Assembly: GCA_030159075.1 (NCBI GenBank)
Contig: BROG01000634.1
Span: 207,001 to 271,000 of the forward strand
Direction: 5' to 3'
Source: Atrina japonica
Taxonomy: Eukaryota; Mollusca; Bivalvia; Pterioida; Pinnidae
Length of the DNA stretch: 64,000 nucleotides
Shown: positions 24,556-37,300 of the stretch, in pieces
Layout: the number at the start of each line of letters is the position of its first letter
How positions within the stretch are numbered: position 1 is the stretch's first letter
Notes under the pieces: model-generated
Databases searched by the model: none
Told to the model about the DNA's origin: nothing
What the model saw: the letters and a program-made list of their open reading frames with translations, nothing else
Translations under genes and position numbers: made by a program

Positions 24556-24939
24556 TCTCCTTCCAAGCATTCTCAGTTTTATAAAAATTTTATTATTTTT
24601 CTGATATATAATATTTCTATTTATCAAAAGAATATCATTAACTGCATTATTTACTTATAGTTTTTACTTTATAGAAATAATTTACATGTATGTGTAGGAG
24701 ATTCAACATTTTTTTTTGTGTGTGTCTTAAACAGGCATTAGCTATGTTTACCAAAAATTATTTCAATTTTTTCTACTTTTACTACTTGTAGTTGATTTAC
24801 ACTTTTGAATGGTAATACAGAGAACTTGGTTACAATGTACATACCACTGCCACTGATCTTCTGAAAGTAAACTGGCAAACTTTCTCCCAAAAAGTGAGAG
24901 TCAAAACTGTGCTAACCAGAAGTGAGATACTTCATGGTT

Positions 24940-25765
24940 TAAAGTGTGACAGTCTGACCACACAACTTTCAGAGACCCCATGAGTGTGTGACAGTTCAAT
25001 CACACGACTCTCAGAGACCCCATGAGGGTGTGACAGTCTAATCACATGACTCTCTGAGACCTCATGAGTGTGTGACAGTCTAACCACATGACTCTCAGAG
25101 ACCTCATGAGTGTGTGACAGTCTAATCACACAACTCTCTGAGACCCCATGAGTGTGTGACAGTTCAATCACACGACTCTCAGAGAGATGTGTGACAGTCT
25201 AATCACACAACTCTCTGAGACCCCATGAGTGTGTGACAGTTCAATCACACAACTCTCTGAGACCCCATGAGTGTGTGACAGTTCAATCACACGACTCTCA
25301 GAGACCCCATGAGTGTGTGACAGTTCAATCACATGAGTCTCAGAGACCCCATGTGTGTGACAGTTCAATCACACGACTCTCAGAGATCCCATGAGACAGT
25401 TCCACATGACTCTCAGAGACCCAGAGTGTGTGACAATTCATCACACGACTCTCAGAGACCTCATGAGTGTGTGACAGTTCAATCACATGACTCTCAGAGA
25501 CCCCATGAGTGTGTGACAATTCAATCACACGACTCTCAGAGACCCCATGAGTGTGTGACAGTTCAATCACACGACTCTCAGAGACCCCATGAGTGTGTGA
25601 CAGTTCAATCACACGACTCTCAGAGACCCCATGAGTGTGTGACAGTCTAATCACATGACTCTCTGAGACCCCATGAGTGTGTGACAGTCTAATCACGCGA
25701 CTCCCAGAGACCCCATGAGAACGTGACAGTCTAATCACACGACTCTCAGAGACCCCATGAGAAAC
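24940..25765. repeat. ~39-bp minisatellite
   Basis: About 20 units of 36-39 bp (CACACGACTCTCAGAGACCC, CATGAGTGTGTGACAGTTCA). Open frames exist on both strands because the unit length is a multiple of three. These are not genes. Confidence 0.95.
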
Positions 25766-26261
25766 ACTATATGTCCCTGAAACCTCATGAAGTCATTCAT
25801 GACAATTTTAAAAATCCATAACTCTGGCACCACATATACTGTAGCCAAAATGTTGGCCATAATCAAAACTGCTCTAAACAAGATCTTACTGATATTATAA
25901 AGCTACACACCAAAGTCGGATTACAATTAATGGACAAAAATTCAAGTTATTTGATAAAAACCAAAATTATACAGACAGACCATAAAGGATAAGCCCCACA
26001 CAGGCACACACAAACAACCACCCATTCATACTCAGAAACACACAGACACCCCCCACACACACCCAGACACACCTAATGTTTTGGGGCATAAAAATAACAT
26101 TTTGACTTCTATGTTATTATTGGTATGTGGATTATCACCTTATTGCACGTTAAAGATTTGTCATACATGTATCATTAATAGGTGTCTCAGATATATATCA
26201 AAAATTTTAAAATGACTTTAAATTGAGAACAAACAATGAGAATCCAATTACAAATGTACTT
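25766..26261. other. Intron 2 DNA, no gene
   Basis: AT-rich with a C/A-rich patch (CACACAGGCACACACAAACA near 26,000-26,075). No coding or structural signal seen. Confidence 0.5.
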
Positions 26262-26530
26262 GGAGCCGGCCTGGCTCAGTCGGTAGCGCGCTCGACTCTT
26301 GATCGTGAGGTCGTGAGTTTGAGTCCAGCCGGCAGCAGGTTGGTTTCCTGTCCTTCGGATGAGACAGTAAAACTTGAGGTCCTGTGTCGCAGTTGGTGTT
26401 GGCACATTAAAGAACCCTCACTGCTCAATGGCTGTAAGTGCCAAGCATAGGCCAAAATTTGAAGCCCTTTACCAGCATCTGGTGACGTCTCCATATGAGT
26501 GAAAGATTCTTGAGTGGGACGTTAAACAAT
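26262..26530 (+). mobile_element. tRNA-derived SINE
   Basis: The head is tRNA-like: A-box-like TGGCTCAGTCGG at 26,272-26,283 and B-box-like GAGTTTGAGTCC at 26,315-26,326, spaced as in a RNA polymerase III promoter. It is followed by a ~200-bp body (CCTGTCCTTCGGATGAGACA, TTGGCACATTAAAGAACCCT, GAGTGGGACGTTAAACAA). No CCA-ready acceptor stem pairing is evident, so this is a SINE rather than a tRNA gene. Confidence 0.8.
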
Positions 26531-26534
26531 TGCC

Positions 26535-26995
26535 TGTCGCAATGTTGGATTCCGATCTCTCTGAAAATGTAATATGCACAACTAGACCTCATGGGAAACC
26601 TTCATGTCAAATTTCAAAGAGATTCCTTCAGTCCTTTCTGAGAAGTAGCGGTAACAAACTTCCTTTGGTCAAAATCCAAGATGGCTGCCTGTTGGCCATG
26701 TTGGATTCTGATCTCTTTGAAAATATAATTTGCACAACTAGACTTCAAGGGGAACCTTCATATCAAATTTCAAGTAGATCCCTTCAGTACTTTCTGAGAA
26801 ATAGCAGTAACAAACTTCATTTGGTAAAATTCTAAGATGGCTGCCTGTAGGCCATGTTGGATTCCAATCTCTCTGAAAAATATAATATGCACAACTAGAC
26901 TTCAAGGGGAACCTTCATATCAAATTTCAAGGAGATCCCTTCAGTACTTTCTGAACAAATAGCACAGATAGGGCCAAATGAATAGCCCACCATCT
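26535..26995. repeat. ~156-bp tandem repeat, about 2.9 copies
   Basis: Units begin at TGTTGGATTCCGATCTCT (26,543), TGTTGGATTCTGATCTCT (26,699) and TGTTGGATTCCAATCTCT (26,855). Each continues with TGCACAACTAGAC, CTTCATnTCAAATTTCAA and CCTTCAGTnCTTTCTGA. It starts right after the SINE. Unit length and style resemble the arrays at 10.4 and 30.0 kb, but the sequence differs. Confidence 0.85.
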
Positions 26996-26999
26996 GTTG

Positions 27000-27545
27000 A
27001 TGGTGGGCTAAAAAGTGATTAGAATTGACCGTATGATAATAAAAATGTTGGATTCCAATATGTCAATCAAAAGTGAGTAGAAATGACCGAATGATAATCA
27101 AAAGGTGAGTAGAATTGACTGTATGATAATAAAAAAATGAGTAGAATTGACCATGATAATCAAAAGGTGAGTAGAATTTACCATGATAATCAAAAAGTGA
27201 GTAGAATTGACCATGATAATCAAAAGGTGAGTAGAATTTACCATGATAATCAAAAAGTGAGTAGAATTAAATGTATGATAATAAAAAAGTGAGTAGAATT
27301 GACCATATGATACCATAATAAAAAATTGAGTAGAATTGACTGTATGATAATCAAAAGTGAGTAGAAATGACTGTATAACTTAAAAGTGAGTATAATTATC
27401 TGTATGATAATAAAAAAATTAGTAGAACTGAATGTATGATAATAAAAAAGTGAGTAGAATCAACCGTATGATAATCAAAAGGTGAGTATAATTGACCATA
27501 TGATAATCAAAAAGTGAGTAGAATTGACCGTATAATAATAAAAAA
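27000..27545. repeat. ~32-bp minisatellite
   Basis: About 16 units around AAAAAGTGAGTAGAATTGAC and CATATGATAATC. Many internal GTGAGT strings make accidental donor-like sites on the plus strand only. The host gene is on the other strand. Confidence 0.9.
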
Positions 27546-27619
27546 GTTACACCACCCCACCAATGCGAATCAGACAATAACTGTTCTTATTTCAATTGTT
27601 TAAATGCTGCCATGTTTCT

Positions 27620-28765
27620 AATGTTGGTGGTGATTCTACCACTGTGTTATATGGTGGTGATGATTAAATATTCTACCACTGTGTTAAATGGTGGTGATGA
27701 TTCTACCACTGTGTTAAATGGTGGTGTGATTCTACCACTGTGTTAAATGGTGGTTGTGATTCTACCACTGTGTTAAATGGTGGTGATGATTCTACCACTG
27801 TGTTAAATGGTGGTTGTGATTCTGCCATTGTGTTAAATGGTGGTGATGATTCTACCACTGTGTTAAATGGTGGTTGTGATTCTGCCACTGTGTTACCATG
27901 GTGGTGATGATTCAAAAATGGTGGTTGTGATTCTGCCATTGTGTTAAATGGTGGTTGTGATTCTGCCATTGTGTTAAATGGTGGTGATGATTCTACCACT
28001 GTGTTAAATGGTGGTGATGATTCTAAAAAGTGGTTGTGATTCTGCCATTGTGTTAAATGGTGGTGATGATTCTACCACTGTGTTAAATGGTGGTTGTGAT
28101 TCTGCCACTGTGTTAAATGGTGGTGATGATTCTACCACTGTGTTAAATGGTGGTTGTGATTCTGCCACTGTGTTAAATGGTGGTTGTGATTCTACCACTG
28201 TGTTAAATGGTGGTGATGATTCTACCACTGTAATTAAAAAGTGAGTGATTCTGCCATTGTGTTAAATGGTGGTTGTGATAATGCCATTGTGTTAAATGGT
28301 GGTGATGTTCTAACTTGTTAAATGGTGGTTGTGATTCTGCCATTGTGTTAAATGGTGGTGGTGATTCTGCCATTGTGTTAAATGGTGGTGGTGATTCTGC
28401 CATTGTGTTAAATGGTGGTTGTGATTCTGCCATTGTGTTAAATGTATAACTGTTCAATGTGGTGGTTATAATACCATGTGGTAAATGATGAATAAAAATT
28501 CTACTACCACTGTGTTAAATGTTGGTGGTGATTGATACCATGTTAAATGTGGTGTAGATTCTACCACTGTATGTTAATCAACCACTGTGTATAATGGTGG
28601 TGTTAATTCTAATTGTGTTAAATGTGAGTAGGTGATTGACCTGTGTTAAATGGTGGTGATGATACACCACCCCATTAATGGTGGTGATGATTATACCACT
28701 GTGTTAAATGTTGGTGGTGATTCTACCACTGTGATAAATGATGGTGTTGATTCTACCATTGTACC
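27620..28765. repeat. 30-bp minisatellite
   Basis: Roughly 38 units of ~30 bp (GTTAAATGGTGGTGATGATT, CTACCACTGT) with two main subtypes (GATGATTCTACC, TTGTGATTCTGCC) partly alternating. Frames are open on both strands because the unit is 30 bp. Not a gene. Confidence 0.95.
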
Positions 28766-30000
28766 ATCTTTTTATGTCAATTACATTGTACGTATTGTAA
28801 ATGTAAATAAATAAGAAGATTTGTTTTTCTGTTTTGCAAAAGCTGTCAACATTCTTATTCTATATACTGTACATGTACATGTATATATTTCTAAGAGTAA
28901 TAAAGAAAATAAAATAAATAAACTTTTTTTATAAACCTATTTATTTCTCAACAATTAACAATCATATACTTCTATTAAGATCTCTCATTGGCTCTGATGT
29001 TGCATATGTGAGTGGTTTCCATGGGAGGAATTTGGAGTTAATTGCAAAATTTCAAAAATAAATATCTCATAAAAATGGGGGTGTTAACTCATAAAAGAGT
29101 TCATATTCCTTTCTAGCATTGCAATGTCAATCCTTTTTATTCCATTTTTAAAAATATTCTGAGATAATAAATCTATTTACTATATGTTTTGATTTCTATC
29201 AATTTTCAAATAATTATCTCAGGTGTATAGGATGGTCATTCTGTCTAACAAAACATGTCCAGGAGAGCACATAGCCACACCTTTTGTGCAATCATCAACA
29301 TCTACATTTTAAGTCTAAAATAGAATTTTAATCATATGATTTTGCCTGTCTACCCATTTTTTTTCTTTATCTACAAATTTTTGGGCCATGTTCTATCAAT
29401 CAATTTTTTTTTACATGTTTCTTTAAAATATTGTTTACACATATGATTCATAACCTTGAACCCCCTTCCTAGAGTCAAGCTCCCTGCCAAATTTGGTAAA
29501 AATCTGTCCAGTGATTCTTGAGAAGCAGTTTAAATGGAAAAGTTAACCAACAGATGACAACGATAGACGATAGACACTGGAGTTATTAAAGCATATCTTT
29601 CTTGGTTTGATTGATTTCCTTTTCTTGAACAAAATAAATAGCCTACCTACCTACCCATTAAATGTATGGACAAGCAACATAAAAAAAACACGTTTTTTCC
29701 AGTGGCCTTAGATACAACAAAACAATATTTCATTTATTGTAAGCACTTTGATGTGATGACAGCAATAGCTGTTATTTGTAGCAAAAAAGTTACTTAAATT
29801 CTAAATTATTAAGAAATTTTCAAGTAGTTAGAAAATATATAAAATTTTATCATTAACCAATTTACTCCTAAAAACACATTTGGACTGGTCTAAGTCATTG
29901 GTTCACAGAAGAATCCATTATTTTTCAGGGACTGATGAGTTAAAGATTATAAATAGAGTACTAGGTTCCTCTGACATGTATAAACCCATACATCCTAAAT
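28766..30000. other. Intron 2 DNA with dispersed repeat pieces
   Basis: No gene. 29,470-29,600 carries the CCAAATTTGG...GAGAAGCAGTTTAAATGGAA...GTTAACCAACAGATGACAAC type repeat also seen near 12,090-12,180. 29,862-29,945 matches 14,557-14,650. Confidence 0.5.
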
Positions 30001-30410
30001 TGTTACCAAGTTTGAAGAAAATCTGATAATATTAGTTGCCATTATTGCACGGAAACAGCAGAAAATGGCATTTTTCGTTAATTAAGGGGCCATAACTCAG
30101 CCAAATAATGTGACTAAAAGTAGCGATCCAACTTGGCCAAGTTCTTTAGGTATTTATCCTTGTCACCAAGTTTGAAAAAAATTGGATATTATTAGTTGCC
30201 GTGATTGCAAAGAAATGACAGAAAATGACATTTTTCGTTAAACAATTTTCCATAACTCCACAAAAACAGGTGTGCCAAAAATGGTGATAAAACTTGGCCA
30301 AGCCCTTTAGGCATTTAACCTTGTTACCAAGTTTGAAGAAAATCAGATAATATTTGTTGACGTGATTGCTAATTAATATCCCTGTTTTGGCAAAAGCTGA
30401 GGATAAAAAA
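30001..30410. repeat. ~160-bp tandem repeat, about 2.5 copies
   Basis: GTTACCAAGTTTGAAGAAAA recurs near 30,003, 30,162 and 30,324 with the following ATCnGATAnTATTnGTTGnC and CATTTTTCGTTAA. It passes directly into the dispersed repeat at 30,420-30,900, the same order (tandem block, then repeat) as at 10.4-12.2 kb. Confidence 0.85.
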
Positions 30411-30900
30411 CATCCAAAAACATGAAAAATCCACAAAAATAACTCAAATATGGGTCGACCTGATATTTTCCACCAGAAGAACACATTGGTAGATTTTTGT
30501 AAGCCTCTCATTTTAAGGTAACGCTTTTTTTTCTAGCTTTAATAATTTTGAAGATTCATGCATTAAATCAAAAATGTCTGCCGACTCATCTGTTTTATAT
30601 TTAGCCATAGCAGCCATTTTTGGTCCTATCCCCTTTTCATCTGCAAACTTTATGTGGCTTTAGGTGATTATACTTCCTGTCAACTTGGCTCAAATTGGCC
30701 CAATGGTTCTGGAGAAGTAGTCAAAAATGTCCAAAATTTTACAAAAGAAACTTATAATTTCCGTTTACAAGGTGCCTGTAACCTTGATCTTTGACCCCAT
30801 GACCATGAAATTTTGTCAAAATGATCCTTAGTTAGTTCCTAAAACTTTCTCATACATCTTTGCATACAATAAATGCAAAAACTCAAAAGTTTATGAACAA
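30411..30900. repeat. Dispersed molluscan repeat, copy 2
   Basis: Aligned in order with 11,390-11,820: GGGTCGACCTGAT, AAGGTAACGCTTTTTTTTCT, TTAGCCATAGCAGCCATTTT, CTTCCTGTCAACTTGGCTCA, GACCCCATGACCATGAAA. It lacks the right-hand end present in copy 1. Confidence 0.75.
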
Positions 30901-33210
30901 TTGACTCCCTTTTTTCAAAATGATGGTGGTCAGAGTCTGGGAAATGAAGTAGTTAGTGCACGCCATTCTCACCAATATGACTTGGGTTATTTACCCAGCA
31001 TGCCCACTCATTATTTCATTTGGTGGTTGTTGTACCCTCTGATCTGTTATTTTGGGGGTACAAAACAAATTTTAAGGGTACACTGTAGCAGCGTATCTTC
31101 CCAAAAAGAGGGGTGTGTGCATTTTTACGGAAATGTATGTAATTTCAATTTTATGTTTTATAATCTTTATACCTATATAACTAAAGAAAAGTGCAATATT
31201 TTTAGGTTAATAAATCATTTTGGTGGATAAGTGGAAAGGTTGATTTTTGGCAAAAATTCATATTTTTAAAAGTAGTAGACACGCTGAAGTCGACCGAGTT
31301 GAAAATAGGGATTAACCATCACAAAAACAAATCATTTATGTAGATCTACATGTACAATAACTGTGCTAAAACAGTAATATTTTGTAGTAAATTATTACAT
31401 CTAAATATGAATTTGATTTCAAAAGCTTTTGATTTGCTTCTGTCTTGTATTTGATCATATTTCAGTTCTCTCACATTGATTGTGTGTATGGATTATGTAC
31501 CACTGGTACTATCAGGTAACGTCGTACATCGCTAATTATACGATAATGACCAAATCATCGTAAGATTCTTTGACTTTATAACTGTAACACTGTACAGTGA
31601 TCTCAATACTAGTTGTATCCTTATTTAACCTAAATTATGTCAAACAATTGAGTAACCAAAGATGAGAGACTAATAGCAAAGGACTGTATGAATCATGCAA
31701 CACTTTTTTTCAAAACTTTCCCAACTTCAAAGACTGCCGCGCTGTTCTAATGGGTTGAAGGTCATATACCAACAACACAGCTTCAACTTCACAGCATTGT
31801 GCCGAGATAAGAAAATGTCTCAAAAGCATAATAGCCAAGGAATAATTCACATTAGACCAATTTTGTTTACACTGACAGTACAATGAATATTCAAGATGAG
31901 TCAAAATTAGAAAATTTACATGACATGCATAACAGCCTTTAAATTTTAACCATGCATTTAACATTGGTAAATCTATGTGCAAGCACGAAACGGCCTAAAA
32001 AAATTTATGTGCAATCATTCTTTTCTACGTGAATTAGGTACTGCAGTGCAAGAATGGGCATGCTGTAATAACCTTGTCTGACCCACATGACATACTGCAT
32101 GAGACGGTACTGCTATACATAAACACATGTTAGATTCCGACATTTGACAAAGGGAAATAACTCAGACTTCATACAGTGGGTTTTTTTTAGCATCAGTTCA
32201 ATTGCCTGTAGCAGGTAGAAATTAGTACAGGCAAGTACATTTTTAAATGCACTTGCTCACTCAACAAATTACATTGTATTTCTTTATTTTTTTTCAGTCC
32301 AAGTTCTGTTGATTTCTAGAAAATGATTTTCCATTTGTTCTAAATAGACATACAGCCATTCAGAATTGTCCTCTGTGCTTCAGAGAATCAAATTTAAGGT
32401 CACATTGAATCAGATTAGCATTAAATAAAATATAAATTTTTCTATTCTTGTTTTTTTTTTGTTTTTTTATTATCATTTTTATTTTAGAGGGGCAAGTAAA
32501 ATTCTTGGAGGGCAACCAAATTTTCAAAAGAAGTTGCTCCCAAGACAAGTATACTTTCAATTCTTAAAAAAAAAAACAATGTCTATATTGCATACTGCTT
32601 GAATGATACCAATGGTACAAGACAGACCAGCCATCGCCTCGTATTTTCAACAGAACAGAAAACATCACCAAACATGACTTAAAAAATGAAAACTATTTTC
32701 ATTAAATAAAAGAATAATTTCGTATTTTCAAAATTTATAACTTTTTGCTTTTTATCAGTTTTTAGAGACATCATAGAAAACATTGTTACTTTTCAAAATT
32801 GGAAGTCGTAAATTCAGTTTTATTTTTATAGTGTTCACCATGAGTAGGTGCAGGTGTCTGTGTAGGACATGTTACTATTTGGTCTGTCCCTGACAATGGT
32901 AAATGCCAGTAGTCAGATGTAAAATTATAGGGAAATAACTCTGATGTGATGCTTCACACTAGCATTAGCTGAAATGTCAGCACAATCATGAGATAGATGA
33001 TATATCTTAGGTGGACACAAACTTCTCGGTGAAAATATCTGAAGGTGTTGACATCTGACTAGTACCATCAGTAAGGTTATTCTACTTTGCAGTATGGAAT
33101 TTTTTGTAAATTACGCAAAAACACAAAACAAAAAACAAGATATGTTTAATACATACAAGTCCGAAAACATAAGAACTGACAATTGAAACTATTAGTTATT
33201 TTTCTGTTTT
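30901..33210. other. Intron 2 DNA, no gene
   Basis: AT-rich. Short ORFs on both strands (for example 30,901-31,230 plus) show no family features. Nothing beyond T-rich runs is seen. Confidence 0.45.
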
Positions 33211-33211
33211 G

Positions 33212-33392
33212 TACAGTCAAACTTGTATTATAGGTCACCTCTATATAACAGGCTCTTGTCTATAAAGGCCATTAAAATATAACCTTTGTTAAATTTTATA
33301 TAATGAATAAACCTCTTTATAAAGGCCACCTGTCTAGAACACCTACTTTTGCCTGTTCCCTTGAGTGGCCTTTTTAAGCAAGTTTAACTGTA
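33212..33392. mobile_element. TA-flanked MITE, copy 2
   Basis: The 14-bp terminal inverted repeats TACAGTCAAACTTG and CAAGTTTAACTGTA have one mismatch, with TA at each end (Tc1/mariner-type target). Its homologue is at 24,379-24,555. It lies 24 bp downstream (in transcription) of the RCC1L exon 2 donor. Confidence 0.85.
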
Positions 33393-33415
33393 TGTCAACT
33401 GATCGTATAACTTAC

Positions 33416-33516
33416 TTTTAAATCATTTATATCCATAAACCTCAGTCTGGCTGGCCTACTCATCATTCCTAAGAATTTATGGCTGCCTCTTGTTGGTTGG
33501 AGATAGGAGCTGATAC
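33416..33516 (-). CDS. RCC1L: RCC1L exon 2
   Basis: Internal 101-nt exon. The acceptor is TTTATCCTTCAG| and the donor AAA|GTAAGT. It begins by completing the glycine codon from exon 1 and reads GISSYLQPTRGSHKFLG, then RPARLRFMDINDLK, the proline/arginine-rich lead-in to the next RCC1 blade. It ends on a full codon, in phase with exon 3. The open frame around it on the minus strand is longer only because it runs into intron on both sides. Confidence 0.85.
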
Positions 33517-33679
33517 CTGAAGGATAAAATCTATTACTGGAATAGAGTGACTGGATAGAGTTAAAACAATCATTCTGAGAGTAACAATGAATCAATACAT
33601 GTCCCCTATCCTGTGAAACCATTATTTTAGAGTGAATGGTGAGAAATTACAAAACTTTAACCAGACAGACTGACTTTTG

Positions 33680-34150
33680 GAATGATGGTAGGGACCTTTC
33701 AAGGATGGACTGACAGATGGGGGGAAGACTGATGGAGGGGATGGATAGCCTGATGGTAGGGATGGAAAGCCTGATGGTACGGATTGATGGACTGATGGTA
33801 AGGATAGACAGACTGACAGATGGACTGATGATAGGGTAGAGATAGATGAACTGACAGATGGACTGATGGTAGGAATGGAATGACTGACAGATGGACTGAT
33901 GGCAAAATTGGGTGGACTGATAGATGGACTGATGGTAGGAACTGATTGACTGACAGGTGGACTGATGGTGGGGATGGAATGACTAACAGATGGACTGATG
34001 GTAAAGAAAAATGGACTGATGGTAGAGATGGATGGACTGATGGTAGAGATGGATGGACTGATGGTAGAGATGGATGGACTGATGGTAGGGATGAATGGTC
34101 TGACAGATGGACTGGTGGTAGGAATGGATGGACTGACAGATAGACTGAGA
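33680..34150. repeat. 21-36-bp minisatellite in intron 1
   Basis: Units around GATGGACTGATGGTAGAGAT with GACTGACAGATG inserts. It is most regular at 34,008-34,090 (21 bp). The long minus-strand serine/proline-rich ORFs (up to 197 codons) and plus-strand W/D/G-rich ORFs are translations of this repeat. Confidence 0.93.
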
Positions 34151-34915
34151 GACAAATGGTGCAACAGACAGAAGGACACAAGTAAAACCAATAATCAATC
34201 CCATCAGCACCAACCCTGTTTCTAAACATTTTCAACAACCAAAGAAATAAAATATCCAAAGTGAAAAGGAACACACATATAAAACATGTCAAACTAGATG
34301 TGATTGAGAATGCTGTGTCCCAGAGAAAAGATTTTAAATTTTCCTAATTCTGGCAAATATCGTATGATGTCAGTCACATCTGAACTTCTTCTAGATATTA
34401 TTAATATATACAGTAATGTGTCAAATTTGGTTAAAATATGAGGGATAAATTTCCAATAATTTGATGGATCCACGTTGTTCCTCAAACACCTTGACGGATT
34501 ACGTTTCATAATTGACAGTCACTGGTGGTGACATCTACATGTAGCGCCAATCTAGAATTTTACTTAGATTGACCTGACGCTGACCCCTGACTTTAGCCAA
34601 TGAAAAGACTTGATTGACTCTGTGAAACAGTACCCAAAGCCAATGGAAATTGACGCCCCAATGCCACAATATACAGGCCAAATCTGTCAAGGTGTGTGAG
34701 TAACGGAGTGGATCGGAAAAGTCAAAACCTTGACTTCGGAAGAAATAATTAATATTTCTGGGGAAATCTCTGTCCTTAATTTTGTTGACAATTCAAAACA
34801 ACAAAATAATGAAATTAACATCCCAACAAATTTTTCTCATTCTACAATAGTAAAATTTAAAGAGGAATGTTGATTTAATTGTTTTATCAGTGGTCAATGA
34901 CAGCGCACTGTTTAC

Positions 34916-35126
34916 CCAATGCTCCTGTTTTGGCACTGCCCCAGACATAAACTCTGTCTGTTCTCTTGGCATTGACTCTAGCATACTCCACTATCTTCGT
35001 TTTCTTTTCTTCTGCATCTATAAATTTTGCTTTAAATGTTTTCCATCTCTGTAAAATCAGGACTCTGAAGAACTGTCTGGATCCACCTCCAAGTTTTAAC
35101 AGTTTGCTATTCAGCGGGGTAGCCAT
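34916..35126 (-). CDS. RCC1L: RCC1L exon 1 (start codon, N-terminus, first RCC1 blade)
   Basis: First coding exon of an RCC1-repeat protein whose later exons match vertebrate RCC1L/WBSCR16, a mitochondrial inner-membrane guanine-nucleotide-exchange-like factor needed for mitochondrial ribosome and RNA work (established for the family). The ATG is at 35,126-35,124. The first ~35 residues are basic and amphipathic (SRQFFRVLILQRWKTF), as expected of a mitochondrial presequence. They are followed by a blade start, RVYVWGSAKTGALG. The exon ends TTGG|GTAAAC, leaving one base of a glycine codon that exon 2 completes with GT. Length is 211 nt. A hAT insertion begins 136 bp upstream of the ATG. The promoter itself is not recognised. 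Confidence 0.88.
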
Positions 35127-35261
35127 TACTTATCTGTAAGGTCGAAAAAGTAGGTGATCAATATCTTGACTTCTTGTACATATGCATGTACAAATGTATA
35201 TATCCCCAATTTTGAAATGTTTTCTTTGCCTAATTTATGTACATGTATTATGTTTTATTAC

Positions 35262-36173
35262 TAGGGCTGCAACGATACACTGTAATGATGAAATGATATG
35301 TATTGCAATTCGTACCTGACGATACGATACATTTACAATACACAGGAATAAAACAACTGAGTTGAAAATTCAATAATGACATCATTGCATTTCTGTGCAC
35401 TTACTTTTAAAAATAAAGTTTTGGTTTCACATATCCTGTTTTGTTTACTTTTAATGTAAACTAAATGAGATATATCCTGTTAAATAAATTAGTGACTACA
35501 TTTGTGAAAAAATATATTCGAGAAGGAACATCATATTTTGGCTCTAAAATGTTAATCAATTTTCTGAAACCATCAGATTCCACCTAACTGAAAGGTTGTA
35601 GATACCGTAAGTCACAAGAAACTGAGCTATTGCTTTTGAAATAGCCTTGGCCCTCGGTGAATTGGTTGACAACTTTGTGTTCATTGATTGTTGCAAAGTA
35701 CGTTGCCCCTGCGAATCTATGATTTATTTTAATTTTAGGCTTCGATTCAAAATTAATAATTTACATTTGGATGATGCTGTTTCATGTCAAACGACATGTT
35801 CGTGATTTTATCAGTTTTGTAAGGTACATCCATGTTACAAAGACGACAAGTGGTGCGAGTTTTTCAAACTTATGTTGAGCCTCCTGGCATTTGTAGCTTT
35901 CTGAACCATGAGTGAGCCCATATCAGCGACTTGTATGACGACGGTGCCGTGAGGGCCTAAGTATATCCATTTTCCTCATGGGTTACCTGCTTTTCACCAT
36001 GTTTTTTTGTTTACTGGTAAACCGGAAATAGAGTATACAGAGTGTAAAACTGGAAACAGATAAATCCGGAAAATATCATAGGTGTATCATGGCATAAAAT
36101 CAATGTACCGTGTACATGTATCGTACCGAAGATACCGCGATATATCGTAGTTCGGTACATCGTTGCACTACTG
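35262..36173. mobile_element. Non-autonomous hAT element
   Basis: A 912-bp element is bounded by an exact 8-bp direct repeat, TTTATTAC (35,254-35,261 and 36,174-36,181). Its ends TAGGGCTGCAACGAT and ATCGTTGCACTACTG are inverted over TGCAACGAT, the typical hAT end. Subterminal ACGATAC and CGATATATCG repeats are also typical. No transposase reading frame. It sits 136 bp upstream of the RCC1L start codon. Confidence 0.88.
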
Positions 36174-36181
36174 TTTATTAC

Positions 36182-37300
36182 TCCGCTTACACAAACTTAT
36201 TAATTTATTTAAATGTTGTTTTACCCCACACTCAATAATTTGTCAATGATATGATTGTGACCAAAGACGGAGGATATAATCTGATTACAATGTATCCATT
36301 GCCCTTAAGCTTCCGCAAGAAAAGTATAAGCCAATCAGTCAGCCTACCACACAGATTTTCTGATGTATTCAAAATGGGGACAGGACAACATGTAAACAAA
36401 AGTAAGGGGTTGCTGGAAATAGATGGAATACATCATAAAAAGATAAAATTATGTCATGACTCAAGACACAACTTGATTCCTATGGATTTTCCAAAACAAC
36501 AGACAAAATGGCAAATTTTCAGACAGCAGCTGTGAGATATACATTGTTGAACAGATTGATATGTAGTGTAAGCTGAATAATTCAGTCGTTATATAATTTT
36601 CTGTTCACTATGATCACATCATTAATTACCTAAAAAAAATTGATAGAATCCGAAACAAGTGGGCTTGATCGTTCGAGTTACACATGTATGTAGTGGTGAA
36701 AATGTCTCCCCATCTAGCTATGAAAAAAGTATACGGGAGGGCTTCTACCATCGATTTTAACCAAAAATTTAACTAAAAAGTTTGACACCTCCCCCCCAAC
36801 TTTTAACTCAACAATTTAACAACACAACTGAAGTACCTGTTACATTTAGTTAAATGTGAATTTCTCTTTCAACAAGACAAGACAAGTAACTAGTCAAAGG
36901 TTTTCCGCTACGTCTATAATTCAAGTTTTCTCACTCGGCAATGCTGATGTACCGTTACAAATTACAAACGTACACTTTCAATGTCAATGTTATACATGTA
37001 TGTATCATGAATGTATAATTCGACAAGATAAAACATGGAAAGCTTAAAATAAAATACCAAAACGAAGTTCCAGACAATATTCCGTGTTCAATATTACGTA
37101 CACTGTAAAAGAAAATATTTATGCCATGTTATCTAAGAATCTTAAGCTGTTGTCGATGAAAGGCTGCGTACATGTTGCTCTTCAGGGCGCAGACATCTTG
37201 TTTTATTTACAAATGACATCGAGGCACATCCGCTATTTGTATACTTAAAAATAGAAAACGGCATCGGTGTAATACATTATTTCCGGGAAAACGGACCAGC
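36182..37300. other. Upstream flank of RCC1L, no gene
   Basis: AT-rich DNA with small ORFs lacking recognisable features (36,251-36,535, 36,856-37,047). Displaced promoter sequence of RCC1L could lie here, beyond the hAT insertion, but no TATA or CpG-island-like pattern is evident. Confidence 0.4.

Noticed and set aside
25333..25738. ORFs of 105 (plus) and 132 (minus) codons overlapping each other
   Set aside because: Both are products of the 39-bp repeat, whose unit is a multiple of three.
26262..26335. tRNA gene
   Set aside because: A- and B-box motifs are present, but the stems do not pair as a cloverleaf and a SINE body follows directly.
27703..28457. Several ESSPPFNTV-repeat ORFs on the minus strand
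   Set aside because: Translation of the 30-bp GTTAAATGGTGGTGATGATT array.
33622..34292. Long serine/proline-rich minus ORFs (189 and 197 codons) in intron 1
   Set aside because: They are open only because the GGACTGATGGTA minisatellite lacks stops. Both overlapping frames are equally open, which real genes do not show.
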